Shown here piece by piece: positions 52,994 through 60,933 of a stretch of 64,000 nt of DNA (position 1 is the first letter of the stretch; the number at the start of each line of letters is the position of its first letter). The stretch comes from Pseudomonadota bacterium (GTDB taxonomy: Bacteria > Myxococcota_A > UBA9042 > GCA-2863065). Both the position numbers and the translations under genes were made by a program. The DNA lies in NCBI GenBank assembly GCA_005776585.1, contig SXOX01000088.1, positions 62,001-126,000 of the forward strand. Reading direction: 5' to 3'. Under the pieces are notes generated by a model. That model was not told the origin of the DNA, did no database searches, and saw only the letters and a list, made by a program, of their open reading frames with translations.

Positions 52994-54321
52994 CACGGCA
53001 CCATGAGCGGCTCCGGGAGACGCCCGGAGAGGTCGTAGGTAAAGCGCAGCATGCCGGCCCATTGCTGCGAGAACGTCGGCGAGACGAGGACGGACACGTC
53101 CGCCATCAGCCGTCCGCCGGCAAAAAGATCGACCGCGGCAGTCAGGCGCGACACGTTCGACCAGCGATGACCGTTGGTCCTGGCGCTGTCGTCGTAGACA
53201 CCGAAGTCGACGTCGCCAGTGAGGTGCAGCTTGGACGTCGGGCTCCACATGCCGTAGGCGCGCGTCTGCCAGTAGCCGGACGTGCCGGTGCCGACGCGGC
53301 CGAGCTCGATGCCGATGAGGTTGCCGAGGCGGCGGTCGAGCAGCAGCCGGGCACGGAGGCGGGCGCGGTAGCCAATATCGTCGGCGTCGTAGACCAGGAC
53401 GGAGGCCCCGCCAAAGAGCGAGAGCATGCCGTTCAGGGGGAAGAAGCCGATCCAGCCGCCCGCCTGATCGTAGGTGGCGTTCGAGAAGACGCTGAAGATC
53501 GACGTCTTCGGGATGCGCGCGGCGACGTCGACGTGTCGGTATTCGGCCTGGAGCTGCCACTCGCGGGTCGGGTGCCCTTCGATGTACAGCTCGGCCTCCT
53601 GGAGCCGCCGTGAGAGGTCGTCGATGAGGAAGTAGCCCGTCGTGTCGAGCCACTTGAACTGCCGCCACGCGAAGTCGATGCCGACGAGCTCACGGGACGG
53701 CTCGCCGAACATCCGCTCCTGCGCGAACGAGACGCCCAGGTGGCCCACGTCGAAGGGGCTCCAGGCCGCACGCGCGCCCGCCTGCCAGCGGTCGGTGCCC
53801 CAGTCGAAGCCGGGCTCGGCCGTGAAGCCGCCCCACGCCTCGAGCGTGAAGCTCAGCGGCAGCTCGAGCCGTCCAGAGAAGCCGTCGATGATCGCGTTGT
53901 TGGCCGCGCCGACGTGCACGATCTGGCGGCCGGCCTTGAGCATGAGCATGTCGTTTGGGAGGCCGCGCCACGCGATGGTCGCCATGAGGAGATCGCCGCG
54001 GCCGCGGTTGCCGACCAGCGGCTCGACCGACTCGATCTCGCCGTAGCCGAGCGCCTCGATGCTGAGGCCCTTGACGCCCACGCGATTGCTGCCGACGTAG
54101 ACGGTCTGCAAGAACGGCAGCCGAAAGCGCTGCGTCGCGCGATCCTCGGGCGAGGTGTCCTGCCAGCCGCGAATATAGGTCCGCAACTCGCCGTAGACGC
54201 GCGGCGGCTCGGCCGGCGTCGCCGGTTTCGCCGGAGTGTCTGCACGCGTCAGGGCGGGCGCTGCGCAGAGCAGCACCAGCGCGCCGAGCGCGCTATGGGC
54301 CCTTGAAGTCGACCGTGCCAT
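52993..54321 (-). CDS. Outer-membrane beta-barrel porin of the cytochrome conduit
   Basis: This 442-residue protein has a cleavable signal (ALGALVLLCAAPALTRA) and then alternating amphipathic strands with aromatic girdles (for example LSFTLEAWGGF, DVGHLGVSFAQERMF, WQLQAEYRHVDV, WIGFFPLNGMLSLFGGASVLVYD). It ends in SQQWAGMLRFTYDLSGRLPEPLMVP, with strands near the C-terminus. There are no haem motifs. The size is nearer to Geobacter OmbB-type porins (about 400) than to MtrB (about 700). Located between two multihaem cytochrome genes and translationally coupled to one, it would be the barrel through which haems pass. Start at ATG 54321; the longer frame overlaps the cytochrome gene without domain sense. 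Confidence 0.82.
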   Translation of the reverse strand: MARSTSRAHSALGALVLLCAAPALTRADTPAKPATPAEPPRVYGELRTYIRGWQDTSPEDRATQRFRLPFLQTVYVGSNRVGVKGLSIEALGYGEIESVEPLVGNRGRGDLLMATIAWRGLPNDMLMLKAGRQIVHVGAANNAIIDGFSGRLELPLSFTLEAWGGFTAEPGFDWGTDRWQAGARAAWSPFDVGHLGVSFAQERMFGEPSRELVGIDFAWRQFKWLDTTGYFLIDDLSRRLQEAELYIEGHPTREWQLQAEYRHVDVAARIPKTSIFSVFSNATYDQAGGWIGFFPLNGMLSLFGGASVLVYDADDIGYRARLRARLLLDRRLGNLIGIELGRVGTGTSGYWQTRAYGMWSPTSKLHLTGDVDFGVYDDSARTNGHRWSNVSRLTAAVDLFAGGRLMADVSVLVSPTFSQQWAGMLRFTYDLSGRLPEPLMVP

Positions 54322-56251
54322 TGAGGTGTCTCCCGGGACCGGTGTCGTGACAGGCGCCACATGGAAAATCGCCGACGGGCGGATGCGTCGTGGGTGGCGA
54401 GCCGTGGCAGGCGCCGCAGGCCTTGGCCGCACCGTCGGTCGCGTCCCACTGGGGCGTGGTCAGGGTGCCGCCGAGCGTCGCCGAGCCGTGGCAGTACGTG
54501 CCGCTACAGGTGCGCGCGGTCGGGCTCCAGGTCGGCGAGCTCGCCTTGTGCAGCGCGAGTCCGGAGAACGTAAGCTCCGCTGGCGCAGGCGAGTCGAGGT
54601 GACCCTGCGCGAGCACGGTCGCCGGCACGACGTGGCACGTCTCGCAGGGGACACCGAAGCTCAGATGCGCGGCGTGCGCTCCCGTAGCCGGAGCGGGAGA
54701 GCTCGCGTCGCCGTGACAGGCGCTACAGGAGGGCTTGGCCACGACCTGCACCTGACCGTCGAGGTGCAGCACTCGGCCGGCCGCTGAGATTGTTGGCCCA
54801 GTCAACCCCGAACCTGCGACGGGCGCGTGGCACACGTCGCAGCGATCGCTCTGCGGATGCGCACCGCCGGGCGGGGCGCCGTGACAGGAATCGCACGCGG
54901 CGCCGGGTCCCTTGGCGCTGGCCCACGCAGGCTGCGCGGGTCCGTGGCAGGCCGTCCCGCTGCACTTGCCGGCGGTCCAGTCCGGAGTCGCGTCACCTAT
55001 GACGGCTTTACCAGCGAACGTCAGCTCGACCGGAGCCGGCGTGTCGACGTGACCCGGAGAGAGGACGGCCGCGGGGACGAGGTGACAGGTCGCGCACGGG
55101 ATGCTCGCCATCGTGGAGTCGAGATGGGTCGTGTGCCCGCCGTCGAGCGGAGCGCCGGAGTCGCCGCCGGTCCCGTGACACGCCGAGCAGGTCGTCGGGA
55201 GCTGGCTGTCGACCACGCCGTCGATGTGACGTGACGGCACCGCGATGCCGGCCTGCGTGTGCACTGGTGCGTGGCACTGGTGGCACGCGCCGACCTGCGG
55301 ATGAGGTGCCGCTGGAGGCGCGGTGTGACAGGTCGTGCACGACAGCGGACCCACGGTGCCCTTCCACGCGAGCGGCGTCGGGCTCGCTCCGTGACACGAC
55401 ACGCCGCTGCAGGAGCCGGCCTCGTAACGCGCATTGGGGCCAGCAGCCACACCGAAGGTCACGCGTGCCGGCCCGGAGTGCAGGTGACCGACCTCGGCGA
55501 CGGTGGCCGGGACCGGGTGACACGTCGCGCAGTCGACCGGCTTGGAGCGCCCCGTCCCGAGCACGTGCGCTCGATGGGTCGGATCCGTCGGCGCCGGCGA
55601 GCTGGCGTTGCCATGACATCCAGAACATCCGGTCGGAAGGGCGAGATCAATCGTCCCGTTCCCGTGACGCTCTGCCCGCTGGGGCCCATGGCACGTGTCA
55701 CAGGATCCCGTCGCGGGGTGAGCGCCTCCCGGAGGGGCACCGTGGCAGGACCCGCAGGCGACCTTGACCGGCGCGAGCGGATTCCAGACGGGCGTCGGCG
55801 TCGTGGCACCCGGGAACGGGCCCTCCTTGCGCGCGCCGTGGCAGGCGACGTCGGAGCAGGCGCGCGTCACGGGATCGTAGGTGGCTGCAGGCCCGCCCGG
55901 GATGAGAGCCGCGCCGCTGAGGCTCACCTCCGCCGGCCGCGGCGAGTCTGCGTGCCCGCGCTCCGACGGCGACGTCGGGACGCGATGACACGTCTCACAG
56001 GCCACGGTCGGAAACCCGGCAACGCCCATCAGGTGGGCCCGGTGGAGCACGTCGGTTGGTGCCGGCCCCTCGAGGTCGCCGTGGCAGCCGATGCACGCGG
56101 CGTTGCGCGCGACGGCGGTCTCCGGGCCAAGGTCGCTGCTCGAGGCAAGACCAGGTGACCGCAGCTCCGTGCAGGAGGCCATCACGCCAGCCGTCACCAA
56201 GAGGGCCAACAGGGATCGGTTTCCGGAGGTCTTTGCCAAGGTCGAGCGCAC
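54293..56251 (-). CDS. 20-haem outer-surface lipoprotein cytochrome with CX2CH and CX4CH motifs
   Basis: This protein (652 residues from GTG at 56251) has a lipoprotein signal ending VTAGVMASC. Twenty haem-binding motifs follow: sixteen CxxCH and four CX4CH (CSDVACH, CSGVSCH, CSGTACH, CSGTYCH). They form four imperfect repeats of about 150 residues, each with CATCHxVPAT, GHxDSPAPxELTF, one CX4CH and CGSCHGAPPGGAHP. This mixed pattern is that of the Geobacter CxxxxCH/CxxCH repeat domain. It is likely the outer-surface member of the conduit with the porin. An ATG at 56326 is in frame but falls inside the enhancer palindrome, so I prefer the GTG. It overlaps the porin start by 29 bp. Confidence 0.85.
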   Translation of the reverse strand: MRSTLAKTSGNRSLLALLVTAGVMASCTELRSPGLASSSDLGPETAVARNAACIGCHGDLEGPAPTDVLHRAHLMGVAGFPTVACETCHRVPTSPSERGHADSPRPAEVSLSGAALIPGGPAATYDPVTRACSDVACHGARKEGPFPGATTPTPVWNPLAPVKVACGSCHGAPPGGAHPATGSCDTCHGPQRAERHGNGTIDLALPTGCSGCHGNASSPAPTDPTHRAHVLGTGRSKPVDCATCHPVPATVAEVGHLHSGPARVTFGVAAGPNARYEAGSCSGVSCHGASPTPLAWKGTVGPLSCTTCHTAPPAAPHPQVGACHQCHAPVHTQAGIAVPSRHIDGVVDSQLPTTCSACHGTGGDSGAPLDGGHTTHLDSTMASIPCATCHLVPAAVLSPGHVDTPAPVELTFAGKAVIGDATPDWTAGKCSGTACHGPAQPAWASAKGPGAACDSCHGAPPGGAHPQSDRCDVCHAPVAGSGLTGPTISAAGRVLHLDGQVQVVAKPSCSACHGDASSPAPATGAHAAHLSFGVPCETCHVVPATVLAQGHLDSPAPAELTFSGLALHKASSPTWSPTARTCSGTYCHGSATLGGTLTTPQWDATDGAAKACGACHGSPPTTHPPVGDFPCGACHDTGPGRHLNGTVDFKGP

Positions 56252-56263
56252 GCCGAGCCCTAA

Positions 56264-56279
56264 AGCAAGCGCCGTGCAC
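56264..56279 (-). promoter_or_regulatory. Weak sigma-54-like element for the leftward conduit operon
   Basis: On the minus strand GTGCACGGCGCTTGCT has a good -12 box but TG in place of the near-invariant -24 GG. The palindrome at 56320-56334 is centred 49 bp from it, the same distance as at the usp promoter. Predicted start is near 56254, only 3 nt before the chosen GTG. Confidence 0.3.
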
Positions 56280-56319
56280 AGCCTGCCGTCGCTGTTTTGC
56301 GCCAGGAAGCAGAACAAAT

Positions 56320-56334
56320 GGGCCATTTTGCCCC
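56320..56334. promoter_or_regulatory. Enhancer-like palindrome between the divergent cytochrome operons
   Basis: GGGCCATTTTGCCCC (GGGGCAAAATGGCCC on the other strand) shares GGGGCAAAAT with the usp-hemN elements. Its centre is 94 bp from the -24 of the rightward sigma-54 promoter. It is well placed to serve both directions. Confidence 0.6.
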
Positions 56335-56419
56335 ATCACGGGTCACTCTGGCATGGGTCACATCGTCCTGAGAACGTGTGAAACCCGAGGACCGCGCCCG
56401 AAATGCGCCGCGCGGACCG

Positions 56420-56435
56420 TGGCCCACGCGTTGCA
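56420..56435 (+). promoter_or_regulatory. Sigma-54 promoter of the tetrahaem/decahaem cytochrome operon
   Basis: TGGCCCACGCGTTGCA matches TGGC-N7-TTGCA with the exact GG-GC offset. It shares TGGCCCA and TTGC with the usp promoter. Transcription would begin near 56446, leaving a 16-nt leader that carries GAGGAG before the GTG at 56462. Confidence 0.85.
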
Positions 56436-56461
56436 GCCGCCCGCCGCCGAGGAGTGCCGTC

Positions 56462-57220
56462 GTGAACGAAAACGCAACCAGCTCTGCCCTCTCCACCGCG
56501 GCCTCGACGTGGGCCGCCCACGCTCCAACGCATGGCTCCGGCCTCGGAGAGCTGCTTCAGGTCGTGACCATCGGAGTCGCGCTGCTCGCCGCCACCGTCA
56601 TCGTCTTTGCCATGGTGCGCGGCAAGCGCGTCGGGCTCGACGTCGGCATGAAGCTCACGCTGCTCCTGGGCCTGGGCGTCCTTCCGGCTATTGCCACGAC
56701 GACGGGCCTTGGCGCCGTCATGGAGCTGACCAAGGCACCCGAGGCCTGCGGGAGCTGCCACGTGATGACGCCCTATGTCGAGGACATGAAGAATCCGGCG
56801 AGCACCACCCTGGCGGCCAAGCACTACAAGAATCGCTACATCCCCGAGTCACAATGCTTCGAGTGCCACAGCTCGTATGGCATCGGAGGCATCCTGGACG
56901 CCAAGGTCTCCGGGCTCGGCCACATCTACCGGTACCTGACGGGACGGTACGAGGAGCCCATCACGCTCCACGCGAAGTCCTACCTGCCCAACTGCATGAA
57001 GTGCCACGCTGAGTCCCAGAAGTTCCTCGGGGTCAGCGACCACCAGGACGCGGCGGCAGACCTGCAGAGCGGCAAGATGAAGTGCACCGAATGCCACGAC
57101 TCGCCTCACCCGCGCCCCGCCAAGAAGGAGGCGGAAGAAGCGGCACCCGCTGGGCCCGAGACTGTTCCCGAGGCAACCCCGGCCGCGTCACCTGAACCAG
57201 AGAACGGGACAAAACCATGA
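56462..57220 (+). CDS. NapC/NrfH-type tetrahaem quinol dehydrogenase
   Basis: This 252-residue protein has one or two N-terminal membrane helices (VTIGVALLAATVIVFAM and LTLLLGLGVLPAIATTTGL, residues 30-80) and four CxxCH motifs: CGSCHVM, CFECHSS, CMKCHAE and CTECHDS. The KHYKNRYIPESQCFECHSSYG region resembles the NapC/NirT family, whose members take electrons from menaquinol or ubiquinol and pass them to periplasmic cytochromes. The last 45 residues are Pro/Glu/Ala-rich. It is the first gene behind the sigma-54 promoter and overlaps the next gene by 4 bp (ATGA). It is the probable entry point of electrons into this locus, like CymA. Confidence 0.88.
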   Translation: MNENATSSALSTAASTWAAHAPTHGSGLGELLQVVTIGVALLAATVIVFAMVRGKRVGLDVGMKLTLLLGLGVLPAIATTTGLGAVMELTKAPEACGSCHVMTPYVEDMKNPASTTLAAKHYKNRYIPESQCFECHSSYGIGGILDAKVSGLGHIYRYLTGRYEEPITLHAKSYLPNCMKCHAESQKFLGVSDHQDAAADLQSGKMKCTECHDSPHPRPAKKEAEEAAPAGPETVPEATPAASPEPENGTKP

Positions 57221-57471
57221 ACACGACCTCTCAAACGCCGCGACTGACTCTCATCTCGGCGATCTTTGCGCTCCTCGGACTCGCGGGGATCCTCGCGCCG
57301 CAGCTGCACTTCACGCCGACCATGCTGGCGATCTTCATCCTCGTCGGCGTGCCCTGCTCTCTGCTGGGCCTGGGCCTCTACGCGCTCAGCGTGACGCGCG
57401 AAGCGTTGAAGGCTCCGGTCGACCCGGCAGCGAGCGCGGCGGGCTCGACCGCTGACGCGAAGCGAGGCTGA
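57217..57471 (+). CDS. Small two-helix membrane protein
   Basis: This 84-residue protein has two hydrophobic helices (ISAIFALLGLAGILAP and MLAIFILVGVPCSLLGLGLYAL) and a short Ala/Ser-rich tail. It is not homologous to anything I recognise. It is overlapped by the tetrahaem quinol dehydrogenase gene (4 bp) and precedes the decahaem gene by 3 bp, so it is clearly part of the operon. It probably sits in the inner membrane beside the NapC-like protein, perhaps helping it fold or assemble. Confidence 0.7.
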   Translation: MNTTSQTPRLTLISAIFALLGLAGILAPQLHFTPTMLAIFILVGVPCSLLGLGLYALSVTREALKAPVDPAASAAGSTADAKRG

Positions 57472-57474
57472 GCC

Positions 57475-60400
57475 ATGGCCGTCTGGAAACGTCGAGACGT
57501 GATGGGGCGCGCAACGGCGAGCGGGCTGACCGCAGCGCTGCTGCTGGCCCTCGGGTGCAGCGGGCCGGAGGGCACCTCGGGCGCCGCGGGTGCGACCGGG
57601 CCCACCGGTCCCAAAGGCGATCCGGGCGCCGCGGGCGCGACGGGTCCGACCGGGCCGCAAGGTCCTACGGGAGCCGCGGGCAAGGACGGTGCGGCCGGTG
57701 CCACGGGACCGCAGGGCCCGATCGGACCGAAGGGCCCGACTGGGGCTACCGGCGCGACGGGCGCCACGGGAGCGACCGGGGCCACCGGCGCCACGGGAGC
57801 GACCGGGGCAACGGGTTCGACTGGGGCCACCGGCGCCACCGGCGCGCCGGGCACGACGACCATCATCCCCATCGACACGGCGCTCGAGCCGTGGGAGCCG
57901 CTGCCCGGCCTCGTGCTGACGATCGACGAGGTCTCCGGTGGAAGCGCGGCCAACGGCACTTTCCAGGCGGGCGACTTCGTCACGGTGCGCTTTCGCGCGA
58001 CGACTGCGGCCGGCAAGGTCATCCCGCTGGCCGAGCTGAACTCGCTCGGCGTCTGGCTCTCGGGCCCGACGAGCGGCTATCAGCGCGTCCTCGCGCGCAA
58101 AAACGACGTCATCGCTACGGCGAAAGCGCACGGTGACGGCTCCTACAGCACCACCTTCACAACGCCGATCCCGACAGGCTACCTGGCGCCGCTGAACGAC
58201 TCGCCGAGCTTTGGCACCGCCGACGGCGAGCGGACGGGGGAGGCCCTGGACCCGGGGACGTACACCGTCGTGATGGACGGCTACAAGACCTACACGGTGG
58301 AGGGCGTGTCCTTCCGCGACGGCGATGACGCGACGTTCGACGTGCTGTTCGGGGGAGCGACGACCCTCGAGAACTCCGAGGTCGTCACGACCGCCAACTG
58401 CAATAGCTGCCACGAGAGCCTGCGCGCGCACGGCGGGCAGCGCAAGGACGTCAAGGGCTGCGCGACGTGCCACACGGCCGGCGCCGAGGACAAGAACGTC
58501 GCGACGGCAGCCGGCGGCACGCCGGGCGTCTCCATCGACTTCAAGGTCATGATTCACAAGCTGCACAACGCCAAGCATCTGCCTTCGGTCAATGGCGTAG
58601 GGACGAACGCCGACGGCTCGCGCAACTATGGCGCGCCGAAAATCCCGTATCAGCTCGTGGGTTTCAACAACACGGTCTTCGACTTCTCTTCGGTCGCGTT
58701 TCCGCGGTGGCCGAACCTCAACATCCCCATGCCCAGAGACACTGGCTACACGGCGCTTTCGGCGAGCGACAAGGCGACTGAGGACACGCTGCGGATGGGC
58801 ACGACCGCGTGCGGCGCCTGTCACGGCGATCCGGACGGTGCCGGCCCGCTGCCCGCGCCCAAGGACGGCGAGAACGCCAACACGAAGCTCACGCGCGTCG
58901 CGTGCGGGAGCTGCCACGACGACGTCGATTGGGCCAAGCCGTACACGGCGAACGGGTACACGATGCCGCCGCAGCCAACCGACCTCGCCTGTGCGGCGTG
59001 CCATGGCTCGCTGCTCCCGACCGCGCCTGCACACGTGCATCCGTTGTTGAGTCCCGCGCACAACAAGGGTCTGAACGTGGCCATCACGAGCCTGGCGGAG
59101 GCGGGAACGCACAACGGTAACGGGACCATCGACCCCGGCGAGAAGGCGCTCGTCACCTTTGCGCTCACCGACGATGCTGGCGCGACGGTGGCACCGGGGG
59201 ACGTCGCCTCGTTCAGCTTCGCCCTGTCGGGTCCGACGATGAACCTCAACATCGTGCACACGGGTGCCCTCCCCGTGAAGGCGCTCGGCACGGGCACGAC
59301 ACAGTCGCTGGCGCTCCCAGAGAACGTCGTCTTCGAGCGGCTCGGCAAGGCGACTGACGACGGTACCCTGGAGAGCTTCCTGACCGTGCGCGCGCCGCAC
59401 TGGAACGTGACGGGTGCGGACACGAGCGTGTGGGAGCGCACAGCGACGGGGCTCGGGACCACGCTCTCGAGCGCGGCGCCAAAGGACCAGCTCTTCATCG
59501 ACGTCGCCGACACGACAGGCTTTGCGCGCAGTGACACGGTCGTGCTCGACGACGGCCAGACGACCGAAGAGTATCGGCAGGTCGCGCTGGTCGACTCGAA
59601 ACGTCTGTGGCTGATGAGCTCCGGTGCCCGGAGCGGGCTGGTCCAGGGCCACGCGGCGGGAGGCACCGTGACGAAGGTCACCCTCGTGAAGAAGACGGCA
59701 GTCACCGACTACGGGCTCGATGCGGCCACCGGGAAGATCACCGAGACCGGCGCTGCGAGCTTCGCCGCGGGGCGCGTGCTCGTCGCGTCGTACACGACCG
59801 ACTGGGTCATGCCGGCCACCTTCCCACCGGCCATCAACGACTCGCCCGACGTGGGTCAGGCCGTTGGGAAGTGGGCTCGTCTGCCGCTGGTCCCGGGCAC
59901 CTACACGCTCGGTCTCTGGGGCTACCGCAACATCGAGGTGTCCGTCGGCACGGAGAAGACGACCTACCGAGGCACCTCCGCTCCGGCGAACGTGAACTTC
60001 CTCGTGGGCGGGGCGACGACGGTCGAGCCCTGGAGCACAATCGAGGGCGGCGGAGCCACCTGCGCGAACTGCCATGGCGACCTGTACTTCCACGGAGGCG
60101 GGCGACGCGGCTTTGACACCTGTATCGTCTGCCATGGCGCAGCGGGCGCCGAGGATCGGGCGCAGTACACGGCGGCCAGCGCGCCGGCCACGCCAGGGGT
60201 GCTCGTGAACTTCCGCGAGCTGCTGCACAAGATTCACATGGGCAAGGAGCTCACCAAGAAGGACAGCTACCAGGTCAACGGCTTTGGCGCCGGGGCGTAC
60301 CCGAACAACTTCACGTCCTACACCTACAGCGCCGTCGGCTTCCCGGTTCAGCCGGGCGGCGTGGCCAGCTGCGCGAGCTGCCACGGCGCGGGGTCTACGT

Positions 60401-60606
60401 GGCAGGCGCCAGTCAACCGCACGCACCCCACGGCCGCGACGGAGCTCTCGCGGGACTGGGGCTCGGCCTGCGGTAGTTGTCATGATTCGGACGCCGCGCA
60501 GGCCCATATCAGCCTGCAGACGACCGCAAGCGGAGCGGAAGCGTGCGCCGTATGCCACGGCGAGACGAAGTCCAATCCAGTCGACGTAATGCATCTCGCG
60601 CGCTGA
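57475..60606 (+). CDS. OmcA/MtrC-like decahaem lipoprotein cytochrome with collagen-like stalk
   Basis: This 1043-residue protein has a lipoprotein signal ending LLLALGC (cysteine 28). Residues 30-125 are 32 uninterrupted G-X-Y triplets, mostly GAT and GPx, like bacterial collagen stalks. The rest follows the OmcA/MtrC plan: split beta domains with two pentahaem groups. Ten CxxCH motifs are present: CNSCH, CATCH, CGACH, CGSCH and CAACH at about residues 305-505, and CANCH, CIVCH, CASCH, CGSCH and CAVCH at about 860-1035. It is probably the outer-surface terminal reductase for metals or electrodes. The collagen segment should trimerise and hold the haem head away from the membrane. The ATG follows the previous stop by 3 bp. 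Confidence 0.9.
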   Translation: MAVWKRRDVMGRATASGLTAALLLALGCSGPEGTSGAAGATGPTGPKGDPGAAGATGPTGPQGPTGAAGKDGAAGATGPQGPIGPKGPTGATGATGATGATGATGATGATGATGSTGATGATGAPGTTTIIPIDTALEPWEPLPGLVLTIDEVSGGSAANGTFQAGDFVTVRFRATTAAGKVIPLAELNSLGVWLSGPTSGYQRVLARKNDVIATAKAHGDGSYSTTFTTPIPTGYLAPLNDSPSFGTADGERTGEALDPGTYTVVMDGYKTYTVEGVSFRDGDDATFDVLFGGATTLENSEVVTTANCNSCHESLRAHGGQRKDVKGCATCHTAGAEDKNVATAAGGTPGVSIDFKVMIHKLHNAKHLPSVNGVGTNADGSRNYGAPKIPYQLVGFNNTVFDFSSVAFPRWPNLNIPMPRDTGYTALSASDKATEDTLRMGTTACGACHGDPDGAGPLPAPKDGENANTKLTRVACGSCHDDVDWAKPYTANGYTMPPQPTDLACAACHGSLLPTAPAHVHPLLSPAHNKGLNVAITSLAEAGTHNGNGTIDPGEKALVTFALTDDAGATVAPGDVASFSFALSGPTMNLNIVHTGALPVKALGTGTTQSLALPENVVFERLGKATDDGTLESFLTVRAPHWNVTGADTSVWERTATGLGTTLSSAAPKDQLFIDVADTTGFARSDTVVLDDGQTTEEYRQVALVDSKRLWLMSSGARSGLVQGHAAGGTVTKVTLVKKTAVTDYGLDAATGKITETGAASFAAGRVLVASYTTDWVMPATFPPAINDSPDVGQAVGKWARLPLVPGTYTLGLWGYRNIEVSVGTEKTTYRGTSAPANVNFLVGGATTVEPWSTIEGGGATCANCHGDLYFHGGGRRGFDTCIVCHGAAGAEDRAQYTAASAPATPGVLVNFRELLHKIHMGKELTKKDSYQVNGFGAGAYPNNFTSYTYSAVGFPVQPGGVASCASCHGAGSTWQAPVNRTHPTAATELSRDWGSACGSCHDSDAAQAHISLQTTASGAEACAVCHGETKSNPVDVMHLAR
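57562..57849. repeat. Collagen-like G-X-Y triplet region, including a 27-bp tandem duplication
   Basis: Thirty-two consecutive 9-bp units encode G-X-Y triplets. Within them 57760-57786 and 57787-57813 are near-identical 27-bp copies (two differing bases), encoding GAT x3, evidence of recent expansion. Confidence 0.85.
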
Positions 60607-60637
60607 GCAACGACTGCGGCGCGCACAGGAGGACCCG

Positions 60638-60922
60638 ATGAGACAATGGTTGACGGTACTGGCGGTCGTCGCAGCGGCAGCGAGCGTGACGGGAGTGACG
60701 CGCACGGCCGGCGGCAAGCTGGCCTACAAGAAAGAGCTCGGCATGGCGAGCTGCACGACGTGCCACACCGACGGTAAGGACAAGAAAGAGGCCAACCCGA
60801 CGAACAAGCTCTGGGCCAAGGCCAAAGACCAGGTGACGCAGCTCAAGGAGCAGAAGGGCGCGTTCGCCGGGAAGAAGACTTGCAACGACTGCCACAACGG
60901 CAAGCAGGTCCCCGCCAAGTAG
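60638..60922 (+). CDS. Small dihaem c-type cytochrome
   Basis: This 94-residue protein has a signal peptide (LTVLAVVAAAASVTG) and two CxxCH motifs (CTTCHTD and CNDCHNG), in a lysine-rich mature part of about 70 residues. It is last in the rightward cytochrome operon, 31 bp after the decahaem gene, with an AGGAGG ribosome site. It is probably a soluble periplasmic shuttle between the quinol dehydrogenase and the conduit. Its end faces the kinase gene with an 11-bp gap. Confidence 0.88.
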   Translation: MRQWLTVLAVVAAAASVTGVTRTAGGKLAYKKELGMASCTTCHTDGKDKKEANPTNKLWAKAKDQVTQLKEQKGAFAGKKTCNDCHNGKQVPAK

Positions 60923-60933
60923 CTGGCTCGCGA

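Noticed and set aside
56252-56326. ATG at 56326 for the 20-haem lipoprotein
   Set aside because: It falls within the enhancer palindrome and would put a long polar N-terminus before the signal peptide. GTG at 56251 fits better, but the choice is not certain.
57106-60717. 1203-codon open frame antisense to the decahaem cytochrome
   Set aside because: Arg/Gly-rich shadow product, no start signals; the plus strand has ten CxxCH motifs and a lipobox.
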